This document shows positions 8,575-16,235 of a stretch of DNA of 64,000 nt, in pieces. A model generated the notes under the pieces. That model searched no databases. It saw nothing but the letters and a program-made list of their open reading frames with translations, and had not been told where the DNA came from. Origin of the DNA: Streptomyces sp. NBC_00377 (GTDB taxonomy: Bacteria > Actinomycetota > Actinomycetes > Streptomycetales > Streptomycetaceae); assembly GCF_036075115.1 (NCBI RefSeq), contig NZ_CP107958.1, positions 5,952,001 to 6,016,000 of the forward strand. The letters run 5' to 3'. The position numbers and the translations under genes are program-made. The first letter of the stretch is position 1. Each line of letters starts with the position of its first letter.

Positions 8575-8857
8575 GGGAGGACCCCCAGGGAACGGGAAAA
8601 GGGAAGGGAGATTGGGCAGGCAGAGGAAAGCGGTGCCGGCCGGCATGCCGGACTGCGGCAGATCCCGTGACGGGAAATGCACACAGGACATTCCTGCGAG
8701 AAGCTGGAAGGGGCCGCGAAGTATCCGCGACGAAGCGCGACGAACCGAAGGTGTTCGCAGGGAAACGCGACGAGTTCCTACGGCGAAATGCGGGAGAAGG
8801 TGGCGCTCCCGGCGCGCCGGGGCGTCAGCAACAGAAAGTGCGACAGCTCATGGGATA
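8575..8857 (-). other. leader region of the organosulfur operon
   Basis: About 280 bases between an apparent promoter region and the receptor gene. Nearest the start a GTG/ATG-initiated frame overlapping it reads VCISRHGICRSPAC, four cysteines in 14-odd codons, reminiscent of Cys-rich attenuator peptides that precede sulfur genes in actinobacteria; unlike those, this frame has no stop before 8400, so it is only a candidate. Three copies of GCGACGA occur near 8728-8773. No other gene seen. Confidence 0.3.
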
Positions 8858-8890
8858 GATGTTCCTGTCCACGTGTGGGGCCTGTCAACA
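8858..8890 (-). promoter_or_regulatory. candidate promoter/operator of the organosulfur operon
   Basis: Read on the minus strand, TTGACAGG and TGGACAGG form a direct repeat flanking CACACGTG, with outer arms TGTT and AACA. TTGACA (8888-8883) is a perfect -35 hexamer but no good -10 lies at 16-18 bases; ATCTAT lies 22 bases away. The arrangement suggests an activator- or repressor-controlled promoter. Confidence 0.35.
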
Positions 8891-8915
8891 TTCGGAGTTT
8901 CTGAATTAACTCGGC

Positions 8916-10121
8916 TCAGGCGCCCGGGCCGGAGGACGAGGCCAGCGGATCGCGGTAGAGCACGTCCAGGGCCACCGCCCCGCCCGCCATGGCCAGCACG
9001 GTGCCGGGGAAACTGCTCGGCGAGACGGCGGCGGCACGCCCCGCCCCGACCTCGTCCCGCAGCGCGGCGAGACAGTCCTCCCGGTACAGCACGCCCACCT
9101 CGGTGACGACGACCCGCTCCGGATTGAGCACGTCCAGCAGCAGCGCGGTCGCCCGGCCCACCATCCGCGCCCGCTCCCGCAACAGCCGTGCGGCCACCGG
9201 GTCCCCGGCGTCCGCCGCGGCGACCACACGCATCGGGTTCACCCCGTCGATCACCCCGGCCCGCCGGGCCCGCCCGCACAACGTCCGCTCGCTCAGCTCC
9301 ACTTGGAGGCAGCCGACCCGGCCGCAGTCACACGGCTCCGTCCCGCCGGGCAACGGCAGATGCGCGATGGCGCCCGCCTGTGAACGCGGCCCGTGGTGGA
9401 CCTCGTCGTGGGTGGCGAACGCCGCGTCGACCATGTTCCCGACGAACAGGTGCAGCACGCTGAGGCTGCCGCGCGCCCGCCCGAACAACCGCTCCGCGTT
9501 GACCAGCGCCCGCGCGTGCCCGTCCACCTGGACCGGCAGCCCGGTGCGCGCACCGACCGTCTCCCGCACCGCCACGTCCCGCCAGCCCAGCAGCGGATGC
9601 TCGACGACGGTCCCCGAATCCCGGTCCACCCAGCCACCCACCGCGACCCCCACGCCCAGGGCCCGGCAGCCGGCCGCCTCCTCCAGCAGCGCGCCGAGCC
9701 CGTCGGCGGCCCGTGCCAGCACCTCGGACGGTTCGAGGCTCCGATGCCTCAACTCCCGCCGCGCCACCACCCGGCCGCGCAGATCCAGCAGGGAGACGGT
9801 CGTGTACGGCACCGCCACATGCACCCCGCCCACCACCAGCCGCGAGTCGTCCAGGTCCACGGGCACGTGCGGCCGGCCCACCCCGTTGCTGCGCCGGGGC
9901 GCCTCGGCCTCCCGGATCAGACCGAGCCCGGTGAGCCGGGCGCAGTGGTCGGTGACGGACGCGGGGGACAGCCCGGTCAGCCGGGCGATGGTGGAGCGCG
10001 CGACCGGTCCGTGCTCCAGCACGGACCGCATGATCACACTGGCGCTGGTGCGCCGCCGGTCGCTGTCTGCGACCCGGGTGACGGGAGAGGACAGGGCGGG
10101 AAAAGCCGCTGTACGGGGCAT
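8916..10121 (-). CDS. ROK-family transcriptional regulator
   Basis: 401 residues. An N-terminal winged helix-turn-helix (ARSTIARLTGLSPASVTDHC, residues about 40-60) precedes a ROK sugar-kinase-like domain. The zinc-binding motif CDCGRVGCLQ is present, while the ATP-binding features expected of an active kinase are not obvious, as usual for regulators of the NagC/XylR type. Start ATG 10121 with AGGAAG upstream is preferred to a 45-codon longer frame lacking a ribosome site. It is co-oriented with and 341 bases upstream of the organosulfur operon, making that operon a plausible target, although ROK regulators usually sense sugars. Confidence 0.87.
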   Translation of the reverse strand: MPRTAAFPALSSPVTRVADSDRRRTSASVIMRSVLEHGPVARSTIARLTGLSPASVTDHCARLTGLGLIREAEAPRRSNGVGRPHVPVDLDDSRLVVGGVHVAVPYTTVSLLDLRGRVVARRELRHRSLEPSEVLARAADGLGALLEEAAGCRALGVGVAVGGWVDRDSGTVVEHPLLGWRDVAVRETVGARTGLPVQVDGHARALVNAERLFGRARGSLSVLHLFVGNMVDAAFATHDEVHHGPRSQAGAIAHLPLPGGTEPCDCGRVGCLQVELSERTLCGRARRAGVIDGVNPMRVVAAADAGDPVAARLLRERARMVGRATALLLDVLNPERVVVTEVGVLYREDCLAALRDEVGAGRAAAVSPSSFPGTVLAMAGGAVALDVLYRDPLASSSGPGA

Positions 10122-10586
10122 GGGGAACTTCCTCGGAAGTCGGGAGCCGGTCCGACACTGCGCCGTCCGTGGAGCGTGACGCGCCGGATGATCGGCTCCG
10201 CCCGCCTCACACCGGAGGGCGACAGGCGGCCGCGCCCACGCGTCGCAGGTCGACATGGCGACGCGACGAGAAGTTCAGAGCCTGGGCCTGGGCAACCATG
10301 GCTCGAAGCTAGCAAAGCGGACCGGCCCTGCCCAGACAGCGACCGACGGGCGAGACGGCCGCCGTTCGATTGGTGAAACCCTACAGAGGCCGCCGAAGGG
10401 GCCCGGGTATCCCGAACCACTCCACCTCAGTGACCGGGGTCACCTCGTACCGTGTGTAACGCCCACCTTTTGTCGGGAGCCCACCAACCCCGCGTTCGAC
10501 CGTTTGTCGACCACTGACGGTGATCGCCCCGCTCCCCCTGGGATAGCGTCGCCGTGTCCCGTCCGTCCCCGTCCCGCGGAGTCCCC
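10122..10586. other. divergent intergenic region ROK gene / bioY
   Basis: 465 bases without a supported gene. It holds the start regions of both flanking genes, the palindrome at 10430-10443 and a probable -10 for bioY (TAGCGT, 10544-10549), which would give bioY a leader of about 30 bases. Short open frames here lack codon bias and ribosome sites. Confidence 0.5.
10430..10443. promoter_or_regulatory. perfect palindrome upstream of bioY
   Basis: GTGACC-GG-GGTCAC, six-base arms with a two-base centre, about 115 bases upstream of the bioY -10. It may be an operator for a biotin or lipid regulator acting on bioY; the protein is unknown. Confidence 0.35.
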
Positions 10587-11192
10587 ATGAGCACCGCCGC
10601 CGTCACCCCCGCCCGTCCCGGAACGGTCCTCGCCGACCTCCTCCCCTCGCCCACGCTCCGCGCGGGCGGTGCCTCCACCCGTGTCCGGGACCTCGCGCTC
10701 GTGCTCGGCGGCGCCGCGCTCACCGGCCTCGCGGCCCAGATCGCGGTCCCCGTTCCCGGCAGCCCCGTCCCGGTGACCGGCCAGACCTTCGCCGCGCTGC
10801 TCGTCGGTACCACGCTGGGTGCCCGCCGCGGGGTCTCCTCCCTCGCCGTCTACGCCCTCGCCGGTCTCGCCGGGGTGCCGTGGTTCGCGGGCGGCAGCTC
10901 CGGCGTCTCCGTCTCTTTCGGCTACATCCTCGGCATGATCCTGGCGACCGCCGCCGTGGGCGCCCTGGCCCGCCGGGGCGCCGACCGCTCCGCGGCGCGC
11001 ATGGCGGGCACGATGCTGCTCGGTGAGGCGATCATCTACCTCGTGGGCGTTCCGTACCTGGCCTACGCCGCCGACATGTCCGCCTCCGCCGCGATCGCGG
11101 CCGGCCTCACCCCCTTCCTGATCGGCGACGCCGTCAAGGCGGTCCTGGCGATGGGGCTGCTCCCCACGGCGTGGAAGCTCGTGAAGGAGTAA
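10587..11192 (+). CDS. bioY: BioY, substrate-binding S component of biotin ECF transporter
   Basis: 201 residues, about six membrane helices, the size of BioY proteins. Typical BioY stretches are visible: AQIAVPVPGSPVPVTGQTFAALLVG, then YALAGLAGVPWFAGGS and FGYILGMILA. BioY binds biotin in the membrane and works alone or with the shared ATPase/EcfT module; no bioM/bioN genes are adjacent. The ATG at 10587 with GCGGAG upstream is chosen over GTG 10554, which lies about at the expected transcription start. Followed by a strong terminator. Confidence 0.92.
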   Translation: MSTAAVTPARPGTVLADLLPSPTLRAGGASTRVRDLALVLGGAALTGLAAQIAVPVPGSPVPVTGQTFAALLVGTTLGARRGVSSLAVYALAGLAGVPWFAGGSSGVSVSFGYILGMILATAAVGALARRGADRSAARMAGTMLLGEAIIYLVGVPYLAYAADMSASAAIAAGLTPFLIGDAVKAVLAMGLLPTAWKLVKE

Positions 11193-11214
11193 CCGCCCCC
11201 CTGGACGCCCGCCG

Positions 11215-11267
11215 AGAGGTTCGCCGGGTCGGATCGCACCGCGCGACCCGACCCGGCGAACCTCTTT
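11215..11267 (+). terminator. bioY terminator, 18-bp stem
   Basis: AGAGGTTCGCCGGGTCGG (11215-11232) pairs perfectly with 11248-11265 around a 15-base loop and is followed by TTTG. The stop of bioY is 23 bases upstream. Confidence 0.85.
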
Positions 11268-11296
11268 GCGTGCGGCGGCCGGCTCAAGCCCGCCTT

Positions 11297-11428
11297 CTGA
11301 TCAGCTTGCGCGCCGCTCGGCTCACGTGCTGATCAGCTTGCGCGCCGCTCGGCTCACGTGCTGCTCAGCCTGGGCGCCGCTCGGCTCACGTGCTGCTCAG
11401 CCTGGGCGCCGCTCGGCTCACGTGCCGC
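11297..11428. repeat. tandem array, four 32-bp units plus a partial fifth
   Basis: Units begin at 11297, 11329, 11361 and 11393, each 32 bases. Units 1 and 2 are identical (CTGATCAGCTTGCG... to CACGTG) and units 3 and 4 are identical (CTGCTCAGCCTGGG... to CACGTG), differing from the first pair at a few positions. A partial unit (CCGCTCAGCC) runs into the 3' end of the LPXTG gene, whose stop TGA (complement of 11429-11431) falls at the matching place in the unit. The array sits between the bioY terminator and the convergent surface-protein gene. Confidence 0.9.
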
Positions 11429-12151
11429 TCAGCCCGCCTGGCGCTGCGGCCGCCGCCCGGACCACCACAGTCCGGCCGCGCCCGCCGCGAGCAGTGCGGC
11501 TCCGGCCGCGCCGAGCGGCAGCACGTCCCGGCCGACTCCGGTCCTGGGCAGTTCGTCGCCCCCGGGTGCCACGGGCTTGTTGTCGGTGCCGAGGAGCAGC
11601 GGCGTCGCGGGCGCGTTGGGCGACGGATTCGCCGTGCCGAACGGCACCGGGCCCTGCTGCCAGAACGTCTTCTTCCCGTCACCGGTCTGGACGGGAAGGC
11701 AGATCTTCCCGGTCTTGCTCAGATCGAAAGTCGCGTCGACGGAGTAGGACTTCGCCGCCCCGGCCGCGAGATTGCCGACGGGGCAGGAGAAGCCGCTGTT
11801 CGATCCTTCCGGAAGATCCTTCTTCGCGATGGCGTCACACCCCTGGACGCTTTTGACCGTGAGGCCGTCGAACCCGACGACCAAAAGCCTTATCCGTCCG
11901 CTCTCCTTGGTTCCCTCGTTCTTCACCGTGGCGGTGATCGACGTTTTCCCGGAACTGTTGTCCACCGAGATCCGCTGCGGCAGTGTCGTCGTCGTCCTCA
12001 CGCCCGCGGGTGCCTCGTCGACGGGTTTGCCCCCCTTGCTGCTCCCGGGTCCCTGGTCATCTGCCCCGGCGGGGAAGGAAAGGATCAACACCGCCGAGAA
12101 AGATGCCGCGACCAGCGATCCGGCGACGGTCGTCGCACGAAGAGAACTCAT
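11429..12151 (-). CDS. LPXTG-type cell-wall-anchored surface protein
   Basis: 240 residues. N-terminal signal peptide (ATTVAGSLVAASFSAVLILS, cut near AGADD), an extracellular region resembling a beta-sandwich with two cysteines (GCDAIAK and FSCPVG) and a third in KICLPV, then a sorting signal: LPRTG at residues 201-205, a hydrophobic stretch and a basic tail RRPQRQ. A sortase should attach it to peptidoglycan. Its role is unknown; similar streptomycete proteins have uncharacterised ectodomains. ATG 12151 follows GGGGGG five bases away. Its stop codon lies inside a unit of the 32-bp tandem array, so array changes could alter the C-terminus. Confidence 0.8.
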   Translation of the reverse strand: MSSLRATTVAGSLVAASFSAVLILSFPAGADDQGPGSSKGGKPVDEAPAGVRTTTTLPQRISVDNSSGKTSITATVKNEGTKESGRIRLLVVGFDGLTVKSVQGCDAIAKKDLPEGSNSGFSCPVGNLAAGAAKSYSVDATFDLSKTGKICLPVQTGDGKKTFWQQGPVPFGTANPSPNAPATPLLLGTDNKPVAPGGDELPRTGVGRDVLPLGAAGAALLAAGAAGLWWSGRRPQRQAG

Positions 12152-12285
12152 GTTCGCCCCCCTTGGCTGCGCCTGAATTCGCAGTACTGGAAGAGGTACC
12201 ACAAGATTTCTCGCCACTATGCTTGTACGGCCTTAAGTGTGACTATTGTGTTTCGGGGGCCGGGCAATGGAGGGGGTGCGGCGGA

Positions 12286-14331
12286 TTGCCGGGAAATGCG
12301 GGAAACGCGGGAAACAGGGGAAACGCAGGGAATCCGGAGAGTTCGGGGAACGCGGGGGATCCGGGGATTGGCGGTTTCCCCGGGTTGCTCGTGAACGGGC
12401 GCTACCGACTGGTCGAGAGTATCGGCCAGGGGGGAATGGGGCGGGTGTGGCGAGCCGTCGACGAAATGCTCGACCGGCAGGTCGCGGTGAAGGAGATGCG
12501 GATCGACGGACTCGACCCGGAGGACACCCGCACCCGCCGCGAACGCACGCTGCGCGAGGGCCGGGCCACCGCCCGGATCGACCATCCCCACGTGGTGCGC
12601 GTCTACGACGTCGTGGACGAGGGCGAACGCCTGTGGATCGTCATGGAGTTGGTGGCCGGCCGTTCCCTGGAACGGGTCATGGCCGAGGAAGGCCCACTGA
12701 GCCCGCGCGAGACCGCCCGGATCGGCCTGGGCCTGGTCACCGCACTGCGTGAGGTGCACGCGAGGGGCGTGCTGCACCGCGACATCAAACCGGGCAACGT
12801 CCTGGTGGAAGGCGAGAGGAGCACGGGGAGGGAGGGAGGCACTGAGAGCGGGAGAGGTACGGCTGACACGGGGAACACGGGGGGCACGGAGAGCACGGGG
12901 GGCACGGGGAGCACGGGCATCGGGGAGGGCGGTGGCCGGCGGGTGGTCCTCACCGACTTCGGTATCGCCGCGATCCAGGACGCGACGGCGTTGACCATGG
13001 TCGGCATGCTGGTCGGCTCCCCCGACTACATGGCCCCCGAGCGCATCTCGGGCCGTCCGCAGGGCCCGCCGTCCGACGTGTGGTCGCTGGGCGCGACGCT
13101 CTGCGCCGCCCTCGCCGGCCACTCGCCCTTCTTCCGGGACACCACCCTGGCGACCCTGCACGCCGTCCTCTACGAGGAGCCTCTGCTCCCCGCCGCCGCC
13201 GGCCCGTTGTACGACATCCTCACGGCCCTCCTGGCGAAGGAGCCCACCGCCCGTCCCACCCTCACCCACCTGAAATCCGTCCTCCACCCCATTGCCTTCC
13301 CGCCCCCTGGTCCGACGGTGACGGCGACCGGGGAGGGTGGAAGCGCGGGTATGCGCTCGGAGGCGGGGTCCGAACTCCCGTCCCCCGGCCCGTCGGCACA
13401 CCCACCCCCACGTTCCGGAGTCTCACTCGCCCGTTCCCGGGCGGTGACCGAACGCGGCCCCGCCCCGCACGCCCACGCCGCGCCGGTCCCGTACGTCGCC
13501 CAGGACCCGGCCCCCCGCCCCACCGCGCAGGCCGGCCCGCCTCCGGTGGCGAGCCCGGACGTGTCGACCCGCCGGGCGGGCGTGCCGCACGGCGCCGAGC
13601 TGCCAGGACCCGCCGTACCGGCCGCTCCCGGTGCGGTCGGGCGTCCTGCGCGAGGCGACGCCGGGCACCGTGACGGACGGGCTGGGCGATGGACGGGCCG
13701 CGGCACCGCCACGGCCGCCGCCGTCGGAATCGTCGCCGTGGGTACGGTCCTCGCGATCGTGCTGGCATCGGCCCCCGGCTCGCACGACGGCGACAACCAG
13801 GCGGGCGGCTCGTCGTCCGGGCCCGCGAAGGTCACCGGCTCGAGCGCCGGGACCGGCTCGAGCCCTTCGGTCTCGCCGACCGTCGCGGGGACCTTCAGGC
13901 CGCCGAGTCTGCCTCCGGGCACACACCAGGAGGCCGGCGGCTTCGCATGGGCCACCCCCAAGGGCTGGCGGCGGGATGTGAAGACGGGCGCAGAGGTGCA
14001 CTACACGTCCCCGGACGGCACCCAGGAACTCGTCGCCAAGTCCTCCCTGGCCCGAGGCGACCTGATGGAGACCTGGCGGACCTCCGAACGGAACGCCCAG
14101 CAGGGCCGGGACTACAACAAGATCCGTCTGGAGGAGACCACGTTCCGGGGCGGCCCGGCAGTCGTATGGGAGTACACCTTCACCCTCGAAGGCACCCCCT
14201 GGCACGCCCGGCTCCTGGGCTTCGACGAGAGCGGGAAGTCGTACCAGATCAACACCTGGTACCAGCCCGAGACCGAGGCGGCGGCCCTGAAGACGTACGA
14301 GAAGGTCAAGGACAGCTTCGTGGTGAGGTGA
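12286..14331 (+). CDS. membrane Ser/Thr protein kinase (PknB-like, Hanks type) with catalytic-core insertion
   Basis: About 681 residues from a TTG at 12286 preceded by GGAGGG; GTG 12391 is the alternative start. N-terminal Gly-Asn-Ala repeats, then kinase domain: GQGGMG (residues 47-52), ATP-binding Lys69 in VAVKEM, catalytic HRDIKPGN from His164, DFG from Asp224, and SPDYMAPE. The HRD-DFG distance is 60 residues instead of about 20, because a Gly/Thr/Ser/Glu-rich insert encoded by 9-base repeats fills the loop. After a Pro-rich linker comes one membrane helix (about 475-495), then an extracellular domain of about 185 residues resembling other streptomycete kinase ectodomains. Catalytic residues are intact, so activity is expected. 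It converges on the permease gene. Confidence 0.88.
   Translation: MPGNAGNAGNRGNAGNPESSGNAGDPGIGGFPGLLVNGRYRLVESIGQGGMGRVWRAVDEMLDRQVAVKEMRIDGLDPEDTRTRRERTLREGRATARIDHPHVVRVYDVVDEGERLWIVMELVAGRSLERVMAEEGPLSPRETARIGLGLVTALREVHARGVLHRDIKPGNVLVEGERSTGREGGTESGRGTADTGNTGGTESTGGTGSTGIGEGGGRRVVLTDFGIAAIQDATALTMVGMLVGSPDYMAPERISGRPQGPPSDVWSLGATLCAALAGHSPFFRDTTLATLHAVLYEEPLLPAAAGPLYDILTALLAKEPTARPTLTHLKSVLHPIAFPPPGPTVTATGEGGSAGMRSEAGSELPSPGPSAHPPPRSGVSLARSRAVTERGPAPHAHAAPVPYVAQDPAPRPTAQAGPPPVASPDVSTRRAGVPHGAELPGPAVPAAPGAVGRPARGDAGHRDGRAGRWTGRGTATAAAVGIVAVGTVLAIVLASAPGSHDGDNQAGGSSSGPAKVTGSSAGTGSSPSVSPTVAGTFRPPSLPPGTHQEAGGFAWATPKGWRRDVKTGAEVHYTSPDGTQELVAKSSLARGDLMETWRTSERNAQQGRDYNKIRLEETTFRGGPAVVWEYTFTLEGTPWHARLLGFDESGKSYQINTWYQPETEAAALKTYEKVKDSFVVR
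12292..12372 (+). repeat. degenerate 9-bp coding repeats (Gly-Asn-Ala)
   Basis: About nine consecutive nonamers related to GGAAACGCG encode GNA, GNA, GNR, GNA, GNP, ESS, GNA, GDP, GIG just before the kinase domain. The collagen-like rhythm has lost purity towards the 3' end, as expected of an ageing minisatellite. Confidence 0.75.
12811..12935 (+). repeat. 9-bp-type coding repeats inside kinase domain
   Basis: Repeats related to GGCACGGGG and AGCACGGGG encode TGNTGGTESTGGTGSTG-like sequence between the catalytic loop and the DFG motif. The tract is purine-rich on the plus strand and keeps frame throughout. Confidence 0.75.
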
Positions 14332-14340
14332 CGTGAGGCG

Positions 14341-14454
14341 AGGGAGGTGGAGAGGACGGGAACGAGAGGACGGGAACGAGAGGCCGAGAGGAGAGGGAGG
14401 GAGAGGGGGAGGAGAAGGAGAGGGAGAGAAAAGGGGAGTGAGCGGGGGAGGGGG
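14341..14454 (+). repeat. purine-rich tract with 14-bp tandem duplication
   Basis: More than 100 bases that are almost entirely A and G on the plus strand, between convergent genes. It includes a perfect tandem copy of AGAGGACGGGAACG (14351-14378). No gene is visible; short frames through it are low-complexity Arg/Gly/Glu. Confidence 0.75.
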
Positions 14455-14465
14455 CGCACGAAGAC

Positions 14466-14489
14466 AGGGGCCCGCCGAAGCGGACCCCT
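14466..14489. terminator. bidirectional hairpin between kinase and permease genes
   Basis: AGGGG-C-CCGC and GCGG-A-CCCCT pair around CGAA with a single internal mismatch. It lies 25 bases from the permease stop (minus strand) and downstream of the kinase gene. Confidence 0.55.
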
Positions 14490-14513
14490 GCACACTTCCG
14501 ACGGCCCGGAGCG

Positions 14514-16019
14514 CTACTCGGCCTCGACCTTGGCCCCGGTGCTGCCGGCGCCCCCGGTGGTCTGGACCTCGGGCCGGCCCTGGGCCCTGGCCTTGACCCG
14601 GCCTTCCTTCACGAAGGCGACGCCGACCACGAGAGCCGCGACGAGCAGCGACAGCAGCACGGTGGTCCGCCCGCTGCTCTCGCCCTCGGTGTCGGTCAGC
14701 ATGTAGCCGAGCACGAAGACGATGAGCGCGGCCGTCGCCCAGGTGAGATACGGGTACAGCCACATCCGCACGACCAGCTTCTCCGGCGCCTCGGCCTCGA
14801 TGATCTTCCGCATCCGCAGCTGTGAGAAGCAGATCACCAGCCAGACGAACAGGGCCACGGCGCCACTGGAGTTGACGAGGAAGAGGAAGACGGAGTCCGG
14901 GAACCTGTAGTTGAAGAAGACGGCGACGAACCCGAACGTCACCGAGGCGACGATGGCCGCGAGCGGAACACCACGACTCGTGGTCCGGGCGAACATCTTC
15001 GGCGCGTCACCGCGTTCGCCGAGCGAGAAGGCCATGCGGGATGCCGTGTAGAGCCCGGAGTTGAGACAGGACAGCACCGACGTGAGCACGATGAAGTTCA
15101 TGATCTGACCGGCGTGCGCGATCCCCAGGGTGTCGAGGGCCGCGACGTAGGACCCCTTGTCCTTGATGGAGGCGTCGTCCCACGGCAGCAGGGTGACGAC
15201 GACGAAGATCGACCCGAGGTAGAAGACGCCGATACGCCAGATGATGCTGTTCGTGGACTTCGTCACGGCCCGCTGCGGGTTCTCGGACTCGCCGGCCGCG
15301 AGGGTCGCGATCTCGCTGCCCATGAAGGAGAAGACGACGAGCAGTACACCGGTGAGGATGGCGCCGGGTCCGTGGGGCAGGAAGCCGCCGTGGTCGGTGA
15401 GGTTGCCGAGCCCCGCCTTGTCGCTGTGGGCACCGGGCAGCACGCCGAAGACCGCGAGGCCGCCGACGACGATGAAGGCGCCGATCGCGACGACCTTGAT
15501 CCCGGCGAACCAGAACTCGAACTCGCCGTAGGACCCGACGGAGACGAGGTTGGTGGCGGTCAGCACCACCATCACCAGCAGCGCCCACCCCCACTGCGGT
15601 ACCGCGGGCATCCACCCTTCGAGGATCTTGGCCCCGGCGGTGGCCTCCACCGCGAGAACGACGACCCAGAAGAACCAGTACAGCCAGCCGATGGAGAACC
15701 CGGCCCAGCGCCCGAGCGCCCGGTCGGCGTGCGCGGAGAACGAACCGGAGGTCGGATTGGCCGCGGACATCTCGCCCAGCATCCGCATCACCAGCACCAC
15801 GAGCGTGCCGACGAGGGCGTAGGAGAGCAGGATGCCCGGCCCAGCGGTGGCGATTCCGGAACTGGAACCGACGAACAGTCCGGCGCCGATGACACCGCCG
15901 ATGGCGATCATCGAGAGATGCCGGTTCTTGAGCCCTGCCTGAAGCCCGGATCCGGATCCGGGTTCTCCGGGACCTCCGGGGCCGTGATCGGCCTTGGTGA
16001 GGGTCGGCTGCGAAGTCAT
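14514..16019 (-). CDS. amino acid permease, APC superfamily (AnsP/GabP-like)
   Basis: 501 residues with about 12 membrane segments. The hallmark of the family appears early: LSMIAIGGVIGAGLFVGSS, followed by GPGILLSYALVG and MLGEMSAANPTSGSF, matching amino acid/proton symporters such as AnsP, GabP and CycA. The N-terminal 25 residues are a Gly/Pro-rich cytosolic tail. ATG 16019 has AAGGAAA upstream. Substrate cannot be read from sequence; asparagine, GABA or aromatic amino acids are possible. Divergent from rpiB. Confidence 0.9.
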   Translation of the reverse strand: MTSQPTLTKADHGPGGPGEPGSGSGLQAGLKNRHLSMIAIGGVIGAGLFVGSSSGIATAGPGILLSYALVGTLVVLVMRMLGEMSAANPTSGSFSAHADRALGRWAGFSIGWLYWFFWVVVLAVEATAGAKILEGWMPAVPQWGWALLVMVVLTATNLVSVGSYGEFEFWFAGIKVVAIGAFIVVGGLAVFGVLPGAHSDKAGLGNLTDHGGFLPHGPGAILTGVLLVVFSFMGSEIATLAAGESENPQRAVTKSTNSIIWRIGVFYLGSIFVVVTLLPWDDASIKDKGSYVAALDTLGIAHAGQIMNFIVLTSVLSCLNSGLYTASRMAFSLGERGDAPKMFARTTSRGVPLAAIVASVTFGFVAVFFNYRFPDSVFLFLVNSSGAVALFVWLVICFSQLRMRKIIEAEAPEKLVVRMWLYPYLTWATAALIVFVLGYMLTDTEGESSGRTTVLLSLLVAALVVGVAFVKEGRVKARAQGRPEVQTTGGAGSTGAKVEAE

Positions 16020-16235
16020 AGGGATGGATTTCCTTTGCGCCGCGTGAGCTGAATCAGGTGGATCGTGCGTGGGGGGCGTACGAGCCGGTCCAGTGAATCC
16101 GAGGAGAATGGATTCGGGAACCTTCGATTCCAGATCGTTACTTGAGGTTTTCCTGAGCTTCCATGGGGTGGCTCACGGTTTTCGGACGCGGCACCCGGCG
16201 CTGCTACCCCATGGCGCTCGTGTCACACTCGACTC

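Noticed and set aside
8575..8691. 39-residue N-terminal extension of the substrate-binding lipoprotein
   Set aside because: It would place the twin-arginine/lipobox signal peptide internally; GTG 8574 gives a normal lipoprotein N-terminus.
8575..8857. SAM or other known sulfur riboswitch before the receptor gene
   Set aside because: I found no conserved riboswitch core sequence or the expected stem arrangement in this leader.
11297..11428. CRISPR array
   Set aside because: The 32-bp units are contiguous with no spacers and no cas genes are nearby; this is a tandem repeat.
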